Assembly: GCF_901709675.1 (NCBI RefSeq)
Contig: NW_023590224.1
Span: 186,001 to 250,000 of the forward strand
DNA length: 64,000 nt
DNA from: Syngnathus acus
Taxonomy: Eukaryota; Chordata; Actinopteri; Syngnathiformes; Syngnathidae
Direction: 5' to 3'
The translations under genes and the position numbers were made by a program. The notes below the pieces were generated by a model that ran no database searches, had not been told where the DNA came from, and worked only from the letters and a program-made list of their open reading frames with translations. This document shows positions 8,450 to 19,864 of this stretch, one piece after another (the stretch's first letter is position 1; the number at the start of each line of letters is the position of its first letter).

Positions 8450-9582
8450 TTCCTGGGCCCCGCAGGGGCTGCAGCCTTGCGAGCCTCCGCCAGGGCCTTT
8501 CTTTCTTCTGGTGACATTTTGTCATATACTTCTTTTGCCACGTAACCTGTTGGGTTTACTTTACTATTCATTGATTTCGGCCTGACCTGGGTGTTCTGCT
8601 TCTGGTCATAATTAGACTTTTGCTCCTTCTCATAAGTTGGCCTTGGTGGTGGTTTCCGCCCTGCTTGCGTCTCCTCTGTGCGAGAGCGAGTACTGCCCGA
8701 TGGACCTGGCTTTTGTCTCTCCATGTAGTGTTTTGTTACTCTGTCCCATTTCTTTATGGATTCTTCGATTCGTGCCAGAGTTGCCTCCGCACCCAGTTTC
8801 ACAAAAGTAGTGTCTTTGTCCTCGGTGACTGCTCTCAAAACTCGCACATATCTGCTTGGGCTTACCACTTGCTTCAACTTATGCCACACATTCAACAAGG
8901 TGAGACCCTGTTTCAGTGCTTCTTTAGCTCTGGTTATATGCACATCTTCGTCATCTTCTTCGTCATCCACCCATCTTTGATAGGCTTCCTGCGCTGTCTC
9001 ATCTCGGCCTATGGGCTCGGCTGTAATGTATTGCAGCCACATCTTTTTTGACAATTCTCCACCCGGACTTTCTTTGATTACTGGCCAAGTTGCCGATAAG
9101 TATTCTTTGACGCTTTCCTTCTGGTACTTAACGCGCACCATGCCTTTTAGGGTCTTAAAGGCTCTTGTTTCTCTTTCCATGTCGTTTGCGGCCATCCCTG
9201 TGTTATCCAGGTAAGTCGCTCCCATTTGCGTGGTGTTCGGCTGAGCCTGCTGGGTGGCGTTTGCAATTAGGTTGGTTTGTGTGGACATAGCGGGATTAGC
9301 AGTGTATATGTCCAGGTCATCGCACGCTCTCAGCTCTTCTTGAGCGGCATCATACACGCCCTGCTTCATCCTTCGCAATAGTACATCATACATTACAGTT
9401 ACAAAGCCTTCTCTAAAATCTTTTGTCAAGTCGGTGTAACTTACTAAAGTATGGTAGGCTGGTGTGTTTAACACGTTCATTGCCTCCCTGTAAGTTAATT
9501 TCACCGGGATGTCTATATTCCTTTCTATCTTTTCCCATTTTTTACTTTGCCAACCTAACAAGAGTGACGGGAGAGGCACCAT
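8446..9582 (-). CDS. gag: Retroviral Gag, N-terminally truncated, fused to 14 satellite-encoded residues
   Basis: Structural core polyprotein, identified by its place directly 5' of pol and by composition. The open frame is 378 codons, but residues 1-14 including the start Met are antisense AT satellite. True Gag starts at about residue 15, and its matrix end is lost. There is a helical, charged middle with an acidic run at 206-213 (DDEEDDED). The C-terminal 90 residues are rich in Pro, Lys and Arg, with PPPRPTY at 311-317 as a possible late-domain-like motif. The only cysteine is C87, so there is no CCHC nucleocapsid knuckle. That is usual in spumaviruses and unusual in other vertebrate retroviruses. 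The last codon overlaps the pol start. Confidence 0.8.
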   Translation of the reverse strand: MVPLPSLLLGWQSKKWEKIERNIDIPVKLTYREAMNVLNTPAYHTLVSYTDLTKDFREGFVTVMYDVLLRRMKQGVYDAAQEELRACDDLDIYTANPAMSTQTNLIANATQQAQPNTTQMGATYLDNTGMAANDMERETRAFKTLKGMVRVKYQKESVKEYLSATWPVIKESPGGELSKKMWLQYITAEPIGRDETAQEAYQRWVDDEEDDEDVHITRAKEALKQGLTLLNVWHKLKQVVSPSRYVRVLRAVTEDKDTTFVKLGAEATLARIEESIKKWDRVTKHYMERQKPGPSGSTRSRTEETQAGRKPPPRPTYEKEQKSNYDQKQNTQVRPKSMNSKVNPTGYVAKEVYDKMSPEERKALAEARKAAAPAGPRK

Positions 9583-10770
9583 CCAGAAAACGTGCTCAGC
9601 TCGTCGAGAAAATGCGATTTAAGCAATAAAACTAAAAATGCTTATAAAACATAAACCAAACGTTGCAGGTGATCATTTCTGCATGCGCAGTGATAAACTG
9701 GGCACTCTGAAGCACCCAAGAGCGCTTTTAACTAGAAAACGTGCTCAGCTCGTCGAGAAAATGCGCTCTAAGCAATACAATTAAAAATGCTCATAAAACA
9801 TAAACCAAACGTTGCAGGTGGTCATTTCTTCATGTGCAGTGATAAACTCGGCACTCTGAAGCACCCAAGAGCGCTTTTTACTTTGCCAACCTAACCAGAG
9901 TGACGGGAGAGGCACCATCCAGAAAACGTGCTCAGCTCGTCGAGAAAATGCGATTTAAGCAATAAAACTAAAAATGCTTATAAAACATAAACCAAACGTT
10001 GCAGGTGGTCATTTCTGCATGCGCAATGATAAACTGGGCACTCTGAAGCCCCCAAGAGCACTTTTTACTATGCCAACCTAACCAGAGTGACGGGAGAGGC
10101 ACCATCCAGAAAACGTGCTCAGCTCGTCGAGAAAATGCGATTTAAGCAATAAAACAAAAAATGCTGATAAAACATAAACCAAACGTTGCAGGTGGTCATT
10201 TCTGCATGCGCAGTGATAAACTCGGCACTCTGAAGCACCCAAGAGCGCTTTTTACTAGAAAACGTGCTCAGCTCGTCGAGAAAATGCGCTCTAAGCAATA
10301 CAATTAAAAATGCTTATAAAACATAAACCAAACGTTGCAGGTGGTCATTTCTGCATGCGCAGTGATAAACTGGGCACTCTGAAGCCCCCAAGAGCACTTT
10401 TTACTATGCCAACCTAACCAGAGTGACGGGAGAGGCACCATCCAGAAAACGTGCTCAGCTCGTCGAGAAAATGCGATTTAAGCAATAAAACTAAAAATGC
10501 TTATAAAACATAAACCAAACGTTGCAGGTGGTCATTTCTGCATGCGCAGTGATAAACTCGGCACTCTGAAGCACCCAAGAGCGCTTTTTACTAGAAAACG
10601 TGCTCAGCTCGTCGAGAAAATGCGCTCTAAGCAATACAATTAAAAATGCTTATAAAACATAAACCAAACGTTGCAGGTTGTCATTTCTTCATGCGCAGTG
10701 ATAAACTCCGCACTCTGAAGGACCCAAGAGCACTTTTTACTATGCCAACCTAACCAGAGTGACGTGAGGC
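9537..10770. repeat. AT satellite block A1, adjoining the provirus
   Basis: Monomers of 187 bp and of 149 bp alternate from the first junction onward (for example starts at 9586, 9735 and 9922). The 149 bp form lacks a 38 bp segment that begins after the T-run and ends before GAAAACGTG. The first monomer is entered in mid-unit at the gag breakpoint. Confidence 0.95.
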
Positions 10771-12636
10771 GACCGGGCGCGGACGCTAACTCACGCCCGG
10801 CAAGAGCGCTCGGAAGGCGGATAGGCTTTCACGGAAGCCCCGCCAGCAGGTCCGCGGGCCAAATAGGGTTCCATAAGGGACCGGGCGCGGACGCTAACCC
10901 ACGCCAGGCATGAGAGCTCGGAAGGCGGATAGGCTTTCACGGAGATCCCGCAGGCCGGTCCGCGAGCCAAATAGGGTCCCATAAAGTACCGGGCGCGGTC
11001 TCTAACTCACGACCGGCAGGAGTGCTCGTAGGGCGGATAGGCATTTACGGAGGTCCCGCCAGCCGGTCCGCGGGCCATTTAGGGTCCCATAACTGACCGG
11101 GCGCGGTCTCTAACTCAGGCCCGGCAGGAGTGCTCGGAGGGCGGATAGGCATTCACGGAGGTCCCGCCAGCCGGTCCGCGGGCCATTTAGGGTCCCATAA
11201 CTGACCGGGCGCGGTCTCTAACTCAGGCCCGGCAGGAGTGCTCGGAGGGCGGATAGGCATTCACGGAGGTCCCGCCAGCCGGTCCGCGGGCTATTTAGGG
11301 TCCCATAACTGACCGGGCGCGGTCTCTAACTCAGGCCCGGCAGGAGTGCTCGGAGGGCGGATAGGCATTCACGGAGGTCCCGCCAGCCGGTCCGCGGGCC
11401 ATTTAGGGTCCCATAACTGACCGGGCGCGGTCTCTAACTCAGGCCCGGCAGGAGTGCTCGGAGGGCGGATAGGCATTCACGGAGGTACCGCCAGCCGGTC
11501 CGCGGGCCATTTAGGGTCCCATAACTGACCGGGCGCGGTCTCTAACTCAGGCCCGGCAGGAGTGCTCGGAGGGCGGATAGGCATTCACGGAGGTCCCGCC
11601 AGCCGGTCCGCGGGCCATTTAGGGTCCCATAACTGACCGGGCGCGGTCTCTAACTCAGGCCCGGCAGGAGTGCTCGGAGGGCGGATAGGCATTCACGGAG
11701 GTCCCGCCAGCCGGTCCGCGGGCCATTTAAGGTCCCATAAGTGACCGTGCGCGGTCTCTAACTCAGGCCCGGCAGGAGTGCTCGTAGGGCGGATAGGCAT
11801 TCACGGAGGTCCCGCCAGCCGGTCCGCGGGCCATTTAGGGTCCCATAACTGACCGGGCGCGGTCTCTAACTCAGGCCCGGCAGGAGTGCTCGGAGGGCGG
11901 ATAGGCATTCACGGAGGTCCCGCCAGCCGGTCCGCGGGCCATTTAGGGTCCCATAACTGACCGGGCGCGGTCTCTAAGTCAGGCCCGGCAGGAGTGCTCG
12001 GAGGGCGGATAGGCATTCACGGAGGTCCCGCCAGCCGGTCCGCGGGCCATTTAGGGTCCCATAACTGACCGGGCGCGGTCTCTAACTCAGGCCCGGCAGG
12101 AGTGCTCGGAGGGCGGATAGGCATTCACGGAGGTACCGCCAGCCGGTCCGCGGGCCATTTAGGGTCCCATAAGTGACCGTGCGCGGTCTCTAACTCACGC
12201 CCGGCAGGAGTGCTCGGAGGGCGGATAGGCTTTCACGGAGGTACCGCCAGCCGGTCCGCGGGCCATTTAGGGTCCCATAAGTGACCGGGCGCGGTCTCTA
12301 ACTCACGCCCGGCAGGAGTGCTCGGAGGGCGGATAGGCATTCACGGAGGTACCGCCAGCCGGTCCGCGGGCCAATTAGGGTCCCGTAAGGGACCGGGCGC
12401 GGTCTCTAACTCAGGCCCGGCAGGAGTGATCGGAGGGCGGATAGGCATTCACGAAGGTACCGCCAGCCGGTCCGCGGGCCAATTAGGGTCCCATAAGTGA
12501 CCGGGCGCGGTCTCTAACCCACGCCCGGCAGGAGTGCTCGGAGGGCAGACAGGCTTTCACGGAGCTCCCGCCAGCCGGTCCGCGGGCCAAATAGGGTCCC
12601 ATAAGGGACCGGGGGCGGACGCTAAACCACGCACTC
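10771..12636. repeat. GC satellite block B1 (type II), longest block
   Basis: Tandem 108 bp monomers, about 17 in 1.87 kb. Like every block it opens with a monomer containing GCGGACGCTAACTCACG and ends in GGGGGCGGACGCTAAACC. The second monomer has GGCATGAGAGCTCGG, the mark of type II. Around 11.1-12.1 kb the monomers are almost identical, which suggests recent local amplification. Confidence 0.95.
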
Positions 12637-13711
12637 AACTCGGCACTCTGAAGCACCCAAGAGCGCTTTTTACTAGAAAACGTGCTCAGCTCGTCGAGAA
12701 AATGCACTCTAAGCAATACAATTAAAAATGCTTATAAAACATAAACCAAACGTTGCAGGTGGTCATTTCTTCATGTGCAGTGATAAACTCGGCACTCTGA
12801 AGCACCCAAGAGCGCTTTTAACTAGAAAACGTGCTCAGCTCGTCGAGAAAATGCGCTCTAAGCAATACAATTAAAAATGCTCATAAAACATAAACCAAAC
12901 GTTGCAGGTGGTCATTTCTTCATGTGCAGTGATAAACTCGGCACTCTGAAGCACCCAAGAGCGCTTTTTACTTTTCCAACCTAACCAGAGTGACGGGAGA
13001 GGCACCATCCAGAAAACGTGCTCAGCTCGTCGAGAAAATGCGATTTAAGCAATAAAACTAAAAATGCTTATAAAACATAAACCAAACGTTGCAGGTGGTC
13101 ATTTCTTCATGCGCAGTGATAAACTCGGCACTCTGAAGCACCCAAGAGCGCTTTTAACTAGAAAACGTGCTCAGCTCGTCGAGAAAATGCGCTCTAAGCA
13201 ATACAATTAAAAATGCTCATAAAACATAAACCAAACGTTGCAGGTGGTCATTTCTTCATGTGCAGTGATAAACTCGGCACTCTGAAGCACCCAAGAGCGC
13301 TTTTTACTTTTCCAACCTAACCAGAGTGACGGGAGAGGCACCATCCAGAAAACGTGCTCAGCTCGTCGAGAAAATGCGCTCTAAGCAATACAATTAAAAA
13401 TGCTCATAAAACATAAACCAAACGTTGCAGGTGGTCATTTCTTTATGTGCAGTGATAAACTCGGCACTCTGAAGCACCCAAGAGCGCTTTTTACTTTGCC
13501 AACCTAACCAGAGTGACGGGAGAGGCACCATCCAGAAAACGTGCTCAGCTCGTCGAGAAAATGCGATTTAAGCAATAAAACTAAAAATGCTTATAAAACA
13601 TAAACCAAACGTTGCAGGTTGTCATTTCTTCATGCGCAGTGATAAACTCCGCACTCTGAAGGACCCAAGAGCGCTTTTTACTATGCCAACTTAACCACAG
13701 TGACGTGAGTC
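12637..13711. repeat. AT satellite block A2
   Basis: Short and long AT monomers linking B1 to B2. Several carry TTTTCCAACC in place of TTTGCCAACC, a variant shared with the blocks between 32.8 and 45.4 kb. Confidence 0.93.
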
Positions 13712-15145
13712 GACCGGGCGCGGACGCTAACTCACGCCCGGCAAGAGCGCTCGGAAGGCGGATAGGCTTTCACGGAAGCCCCGCCAGCAGGTCCGCTGGC
13801 CATTTAGGGTCCCATAAGTGACCGTGCGCGGTCTCTAACTCACGACCGGCAGGAGTGCTCGGAGGGCGGATAGGCTTTCACGGAGGTACCGCCAGCCGGT
13901 CCGCGGGCTATTTAGGGTCCCATAACTGACCGGGCGCGGTCTCAAACCCACGCCCGGCAGGAGTGCTCGGAGGGCGGATAGGCATTCACGGAGGTCCCGC
14001 CAGCCGGTCCGCGGGCTATTTAGGGTCCCATAACTGACCGGGCGCGGTCTCAAACTCAGGCCCGGCAGGAGTGCTCGGAGGGCGGATAGGCATTCACGGA
14101 AGTCCCGCCAGCCGGTCCGCGGGCTATTTAGGGTCCCATAACTGACCGGGCGCGGTCTCAAACTCAGGCCCGGCAGGAGTGCTCGGAGGGCGGATAGGCA
14201 TTCACGGAGGTCCCGCCAGCCGGTCCGCGGGCTATTTAGGGTCCCATAACTGACCGGGCGCGGTCTCTAACCCACGCCCGGCAGGAGTGCTCGGAGGGCG
14301 GATAGGCATTCACGGAAGTCCCGCCAGCCGGTCCGCGGGCCATTCAGGGTCCCATACATGACCGGGCGCGGTCTCTAACCCACGCCCGGCGGGAGTGCTC
14401 GGAGGGCGGATAGGCATCCACGGACGTCCCGCCAGCCGGTCCGCGGGCCATTCAGGGTCCCATACATGACCGGGCGCGGTCTCGAACTCAGGCCCGGCAG
14501 GAGTGCTCGGAGGGCGGATAGGCATTCACGGAGGTACCGCCAGCAGGTCCGCGGGCCATTTAGGGTCCCATAAGTGACCGGGCGCGGTCTCGAACTCACG
14601 CCCGGCAGGAGTGCTCGGAGGGCGGATAGGCTTTCACGGTGGTACCGCCAGCCGGTCCGCGGGCCATTTAGGGTCCCATAAGTGACCGGGCGCGGTCTCT
14701 AACCCACGCCCGGCAGGAGTGCTCGGAGGGCGGACAGGCTTTCACGGAGCTCCCGCCAGCCGGTCCGCGGGCCATTTAGGGTCCCATAAGTGACCGGGCG
14801 CGGTCTCGAACTCACGCCCGGCAGGAGTGCTCGGAGGGCGGATAGGCTTTCACGGTGGTACCGCCAGCCGGTCCGCGGGCCATTTAGGGTCCCATAAGTT
14901 ACCGGGCGCGGTCTCTAACTCAGGCCCGGCAGGAGTGCTCGGACGGCGGATAGGCATTCACGGAGGTACCGCCAGCCGGTCCGCGGGCCAATTAGGGTCC
15001 CATAAGTGACCGGGCGCGGTCTCTAACCCACGCCCGGCAGGAGTGCTCGGAGGGCGGACAGGCTTTCACGGAGCTCCCGCCAGCCGGTCCGCGGGCCAAA
15101 TAGGGTCCCATAAGGGACCGGGGGCGGACGCTAAACCACGCACTC
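13712..15145. repeat. GC satellite block B2 (type I, 1434 bp)
   Basis: About 13 monomers of 108 bp. The same ordered set of variant monomers, including two with CATACATGACC, recurs in B3, B4, B9 and B10, so the whole block has been copied as a unit. Confidence 0.95.
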
Positions 15146-15735
15146 AACTCGGCACTCTGAAGCACCCAAGAGCGCTTTTTACTAGAAAACGTGCTCAGCT
15201 CGTCGAGAAAATGCACTCTAAGCAATACAATTAAAAATGCTTATAAAACATAAACCAAACGTTGCAGGTGGTCATTTCTTCATGCGCAGTGATAAACCCG
15301 GCACTCTGAAGCACCCAAGAGCGCTTTTTACTTTGCCAACCTAACCAGAGTGACGGGAGAGGCACCATCCAGAAAACGTGCTCAGCTCGTCGAGAAAATG
15401 CGATTTAAGCAATAAAACTAAAAATGCTTATAAAACATAAACCAAACGTTGCAGGTGGTCATTTCTGCATGCGCAGTGATAAACTGGGCACTCTGAAGCC
15501 CCCAAGAGCGCTTTTTACTATGCCAACCTAACCAGAGTGACGGGAGAGGCACCATCCAGAAAACGTGCTCAGCTCGTCGAGAAAATGCGATTTAAGCAAT
15601 AAAACTAAAAATGCTTATAAAACATAAACCAAACGTTGCAGGTTGTCATTTCTTCATGCGCAGTGATAAACTCCGCACTCTGAAGGACCCAAGAGCGCTT
15701 TTTACTATGCCAACTTAACCACAGTGACGTGAGGC
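15146..15735. repeat. AT satellite block A3, shortest complete
   Basis: Only two complete 187 bp monomers (from 15185 and 15372) plus partial units at both ends separate B2 from B3. Confidence 0.93.
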
Positions 15736-17168
15736 GACCGGGCGCGGACGCTAACTCACGCCCGGCAAGAGCGCTCGGAAGGCGGATAGGCTTTCACGGA
15801 AGCCCCGCCAGCAGGTCCGCGGGCCATTTAGGGTCCAATAAGTGACCGTGCGCGGTCTCTAACTCACGCCCGGCAGGACTGCTCGGAGGGCGGATAGGCT
15901 TTCACGGAGGTACCGCCAGCAGGTCCGCGGGCTATTTAGGGTCCCATAACTGACCGGGCGCGGTCTCAAACCCACGCGCGGCAGGAGTGCTCGGAGGGCG
16001 GATAGGCATTCACGGAGGTCCCGCCAGCCGGTCCGCGGGCTATTTAGGGTCCCATAACTGACCGGGCGCGGTCTCAAACTCAGGCCCGGCAGGAGTGCTC
16101 GGAGGGCGGATAGGCATTCACGGAAGTCCCGCCAGCAGGTCCGCGGGCTATTTAGGGTCCCATAACTGACCGGGCGCGGTCTCAAACTCAGGCCCGGCAG
16201 GAGTGCTCGGAGGGCGGATAGGCATTCACGGAGGTCCCGCCAGCCGGTCCGCGGGCTATTTAGGGTCCCATAACTGACCGGGCGCGGTCTCTAACCCACG
16301 CCCGGCAGGAGTGCTCGGAGGGCGGATAGGCATTCACGGAGGTCCCGCCAGCCGGTCCGCGGGCCATTCAGGGTCCCATACATGACCGGGGGCGGTCTCT
16401 AACCCACGCCCGGCGGGAGTGCTCGGAGGGCGGATAGGCATCCACGGACGTCCCGCCAGCCGGTCCGCGGGCCATTCAGGGTCCCATACATGACCGGGCG
16501 CGGTCTCGAACTCAGGCCCGGCAGGAGTGCTCGGAGGGCGGATAGGCATTCACGGAGGTACCGCCAGCAGGTCCGCGGGCCATTTAGGGTCCCATAAGTG
16601 ACCGGGCGCGGTCTCGAACTCACGTCCGGCAGGAGTGCTCGGAGGGCGGATAGGCTTTCACGGTGGTACCGCCAGCCGGTCCCGGGCCATTTAGGGTCCC
16701 ATAAGTGACCGGGCGCGGTCTCTAACCCACGCCCAGCAGGAGTGCTCGGAGGGCGGACAGGCTTTCACGGAGCTCCCTCCAGCCGGTCCGCGGGCCATTT
16801 AGGGTCCCATAAGTGACCGGGCGCGGTCTCGAACTCACGCCCGGCAGGAGTGCTCGGAGGGCGGATAGGCTTTCACGGTGGTACCGCCAGCCGGTCCGCG
16901 GGCCATTTAGGGTCCCATAAGTGACCGGGCGCGGTCTCTAACTCAGGCCCGGCAGGAGTGCTCGGACGGCGGATAGGCATTCACGGAGGTACCGCCAGCC
17001 GGTCCACGGGCCAATTAGGGTCCCATAAGTGACCGGGCGCGGTCTCTAACCCACGCCCGGCAGGAGTGCTCGGAGGGCGGACAGGCTTTCACGGAGCTCC
17101 CGCCAGCCGGTCCGCGGGCCAAATAGGGTCCCATAAGGGACCGGGGGCGGACGCTAAACCACGCACTC
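15736..17168. repeat. GC satellite block B3 (type I, 1433 bp)
   Basis: Copy of the B2 arrangement with its own point changes. It also lacks one base in a GGTCCGCGGGCC stretch near 16680, which breaks the repeated open frame. Confidence 0.95.
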
Positions 17169-18430
17169 AACTCGGCACTCTGAAGCACCCAAGAGCGCTT
17201 TTTACTAGAAAACGTGCTCAGCTCGTCGAGAAAATGCACTCTAAGCAATACAATTAAAAATGCTTATAAAACATAAACCAAACGTTGCAGGTGGTCATTT
17301 CTTCATGCGCAGTGATAAACTCGGCACTCTGTAGCACCCAAGAGCGCTTTTTACTTTGCCAACCTAACCAGAGTGACGGGAGAGGCACCATCCAGAAAAC
17401 GTGCTCAGCTCGTCGAGAAAATTCGATTTAAGCAATAAAACTAAAAATGCTTATAAAACATAAACCAAACGTTGCAGGTGGTCATTTCTGCATGCGCAGT
17501 GATAAACCCGGCACTCTGAAGCACCCAAGAGCGCTTTTTACTAGAAATAGTGCTCAGCTCGTCGAGAAAATGCGCTCTAAGCAATACAATTAAAAATGCT
17601 CATAAAACATAAACCAAACGTTGCAGGTGGTCATTTCTTTATGTGCAGTGATAAACTCGGCACTCTGAAGCACCCAAGAGCGCTTTTTACTTTGCCAACC
17701 TAACCAGAGTGACGGGAGAGGCACCATCCAGAAAACGTGCTCAGCTCGTCGAGAAAATTCGATTTAAGCAATAAAACTAAAAATGCTTATAAAACATAAA
17801 CCAAACGTTGCAGGTGGTCATTTCTGCATGCGCAGTGATAAACTGGGCACTCTGAAGCCCCCAAGAGCACTTTTTACTATGCCAACCTAACCAGAGTGAC
17901 GGGAGAGGCACCATCCAGAAAACGTGCTCAGCTCGTCGAGAAAATGCGATTTAAGCAATAAAATAAAAAATGCTTATAAAACATAAACCAAACGTTGCAG
18001 GTGGTCATTTCTGCATGCGCAGTGATAAACCCGGCACTCTGAAGCACCCAAGAGCGCTTTTTACTAGAAATAGTGCTCAGCTCGTCGAGAAAATGCGCTC
18101 TAAGCAATACAATTAAAAATGCTCATAAAACATAAACCAAACGTTGCAGGTGGTCATTTCTTTATGTGCAGTGATAAACTCGGCACTCTGAAGCACCCAA
18201 GAGCGCTTTTTACTTTGCCAACCTAACCAGAGTGACGGGAGAGGCACCATCCAGAAAACGTGCTCAGCTCGTCGAGAAAATGCGATTTAAGCAATAAAAC
18301 TAAAAATGCTTATAAAACATAAACCAAACGTTGCAGGTTGTCATTTCTTCATGCGCAGTGATAAACTCCGCACTCTGAAGGACCCAAGAGCGCTTTTTAC
18401 TATGCCAACTTAACCACAGTGACGTGAGTC
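17169..18430. repeat. AT satellite block A4
   Basis: First appearance of the GAAATAGTGCTCAG monomer variant (17545, 18068) that marks the 523 bp higher-order unit seen further right. Confidence 0.93.
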
Positions 18431-19864
18431 GACCGGGCGCGGACGCTAACTCACGCCCGGCAAGAGCGCTCGGAAGGCGGATAGGCTTTCACGGAAGCCC
18501 CGCCAGCAGGTCCGCGGGCCATTTAGGGTCCCATAAGTGACCGTGCGCGGTCTCTAACTCACGACCGGCAGGAGTGCTCGGAGGGCGGATAGGCTTTCAC
18601 GGAGGTACCGCCAGCCGGTCCGCGGGCTATTTAGGGTCCCATAACTGACCGGGCGCGGTCTCAAACCCACGCCCGGCAGGAGTGCTCGGAGGGCGGATAG
18701 GCATTCACGGAGGTCCCGCCAGCCGGTCCGCGGGCTATTTAGGGTCCCATAACTGACCGGGCGCGGTCTCAAACTCAGGCCCGGCAGGAGTGCTCGGAGG
18801 GCGGATAGGCATTCACGGAAGTCCCGCCAGCCGGTCCGCGGGCTATTTAGGGTCCCATAACTGACCGGGCGCGGTCTCAAACTCAGGCCCGGCAGGAGTG
18901 CTCGGAGGGCGGATAGGCATTCACGGAGGTCCCGCCAGCCGGTCCGCGGGCTATTTAGGGTCCCATAACTGACCGGGCGCGGTCTCTAACCCACGCCCGG
19001 CAGGAGTGCTCGGAGGGCGGATAGGCATTCACGGAAGTCCCGCCAGCCGGTCCGCGGGCCATTCAGGGTCCCATACATGACCGGGCGCGGTCTCTAACCC
19101 ACGCCCGGCGGGAGTGCTCGGAGGGCGGATAGGCATCCACGGACGTCCCGCCAGCCGGTCCGCGGGCCATTCAGGGTCCCATACATGACTGGGCGCGGTC
19201 TCGAACTCAGGCCCGGCAGGAGTGCTCGGAGGGCGGATAGGCATTCACGGAGGTACCGCCAGCAGGTCCGCGGGCCATTTAGGGTCCCATAAGTGACCGG
19301 GCGCGGTCTCGAACTCACGCCCGGCAGGAGTGCTCGGAGGGCGGATAGGCTTTCACGGTGGTACCGCCAGCCGGTCCGCGGGCCATTTAGGGTCCCATAA
19401 GTGACCGGGCGCGGTCTCTAACCCACGCCCGGCAGGAGTGCTCGGAGGGCGGACAGGCTTTCACGGAGCTCCCGCCAGCCGGTCCGCGGGCCATTTAGGG
19501 TCCCATAAGTGACCGGGCGCGGTCTCGAACTCACGCCCGGCAGGAGTGCTCGGAGGGCGGATAGGCTTTCACGGTGGTACCGCCAGCCGGTCCGCGGGCC
19601 ATTTAGGGTCCCATAAGTTACCGGGCGCGGTCTCTAACTCAGGCCCGGCAGGAGTGCTCGGACGGCGGATAGGCATTCACGGAGGTACCGCCAGCCGGTC
19701 CGCGGGCCAATTAGGGTCCCATAAGTGACCGGGCGCGGTCTCTAACCCACGCCCGGCAGGAGTGCTCGGAGGGCGGACAGGCTTTCACGGAGCTCCCGCC
19801 AGCCGGTCCGCGGGCCAAATAGGGTCCCATAAGGGACCGGGGGCGGACGCTAAACCACGCACTC
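18431..19864. repeat. GC satellite block B4 (type I, 1434 bp)
   Basis: Nearly identical to B2 base for base, including GTCGACCGGG at the left end, where B3 has GGCGACCGGG. Confidence 0.95.

Larger units (their letters stand above)
1..9540 (-). mobile_element. Endogenous retrovirus, 5'-truncated provirus, four open genes
   Basis: The minus strand reads gag (partial), pol, an extra gene and env in that order over 9.5 kb, with no frameshift or stop inside any of the four frames, so the insertion looks young. The right end breaks into AT satellite at about 9536-9541 inside gag, so the 5' LTR, primer site, leader and gag N-terminus are missing. The left end is cut by the window, and no 3' LTR start with a convincing TG terminus was seen in bases 1-71. 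Features that resemble spumaviruses are Gag without a zinc knuckle, a separate pol frame beginning with protease, and an N-terminal membrane segment in Env. The 690-codon gene between pol and env is not a standard spumavirus feature, so an early-branching or unnamed retrovirus lineage is equally possible. It is related to the plus-strand element at 46551-54945. Confidence 0.93.

Noticed and set aside
10771-12636. CENP-B box in the satellites
   Set aside because: No monomer of either family was seen to contain the TTCG...CGGG core spacing, so a centromere role cannot be claimed from this motif.
12483-12725. Frames of 63 and 77 codons at each GC-to-AT satellite junction
   Set aside because: They are identical at every junction because the junction itself is duplicated. 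They read through repeat DNA on both strands at once, which argues against coding.
13835-14161. Open frames of 60-108 codons inside GC satellite blocks, and similar ones in other blocks
   Set aside because: They recur once per block because the 108 bp monomer is a multiple of three. They have no start context, no domain and no independent conservation.
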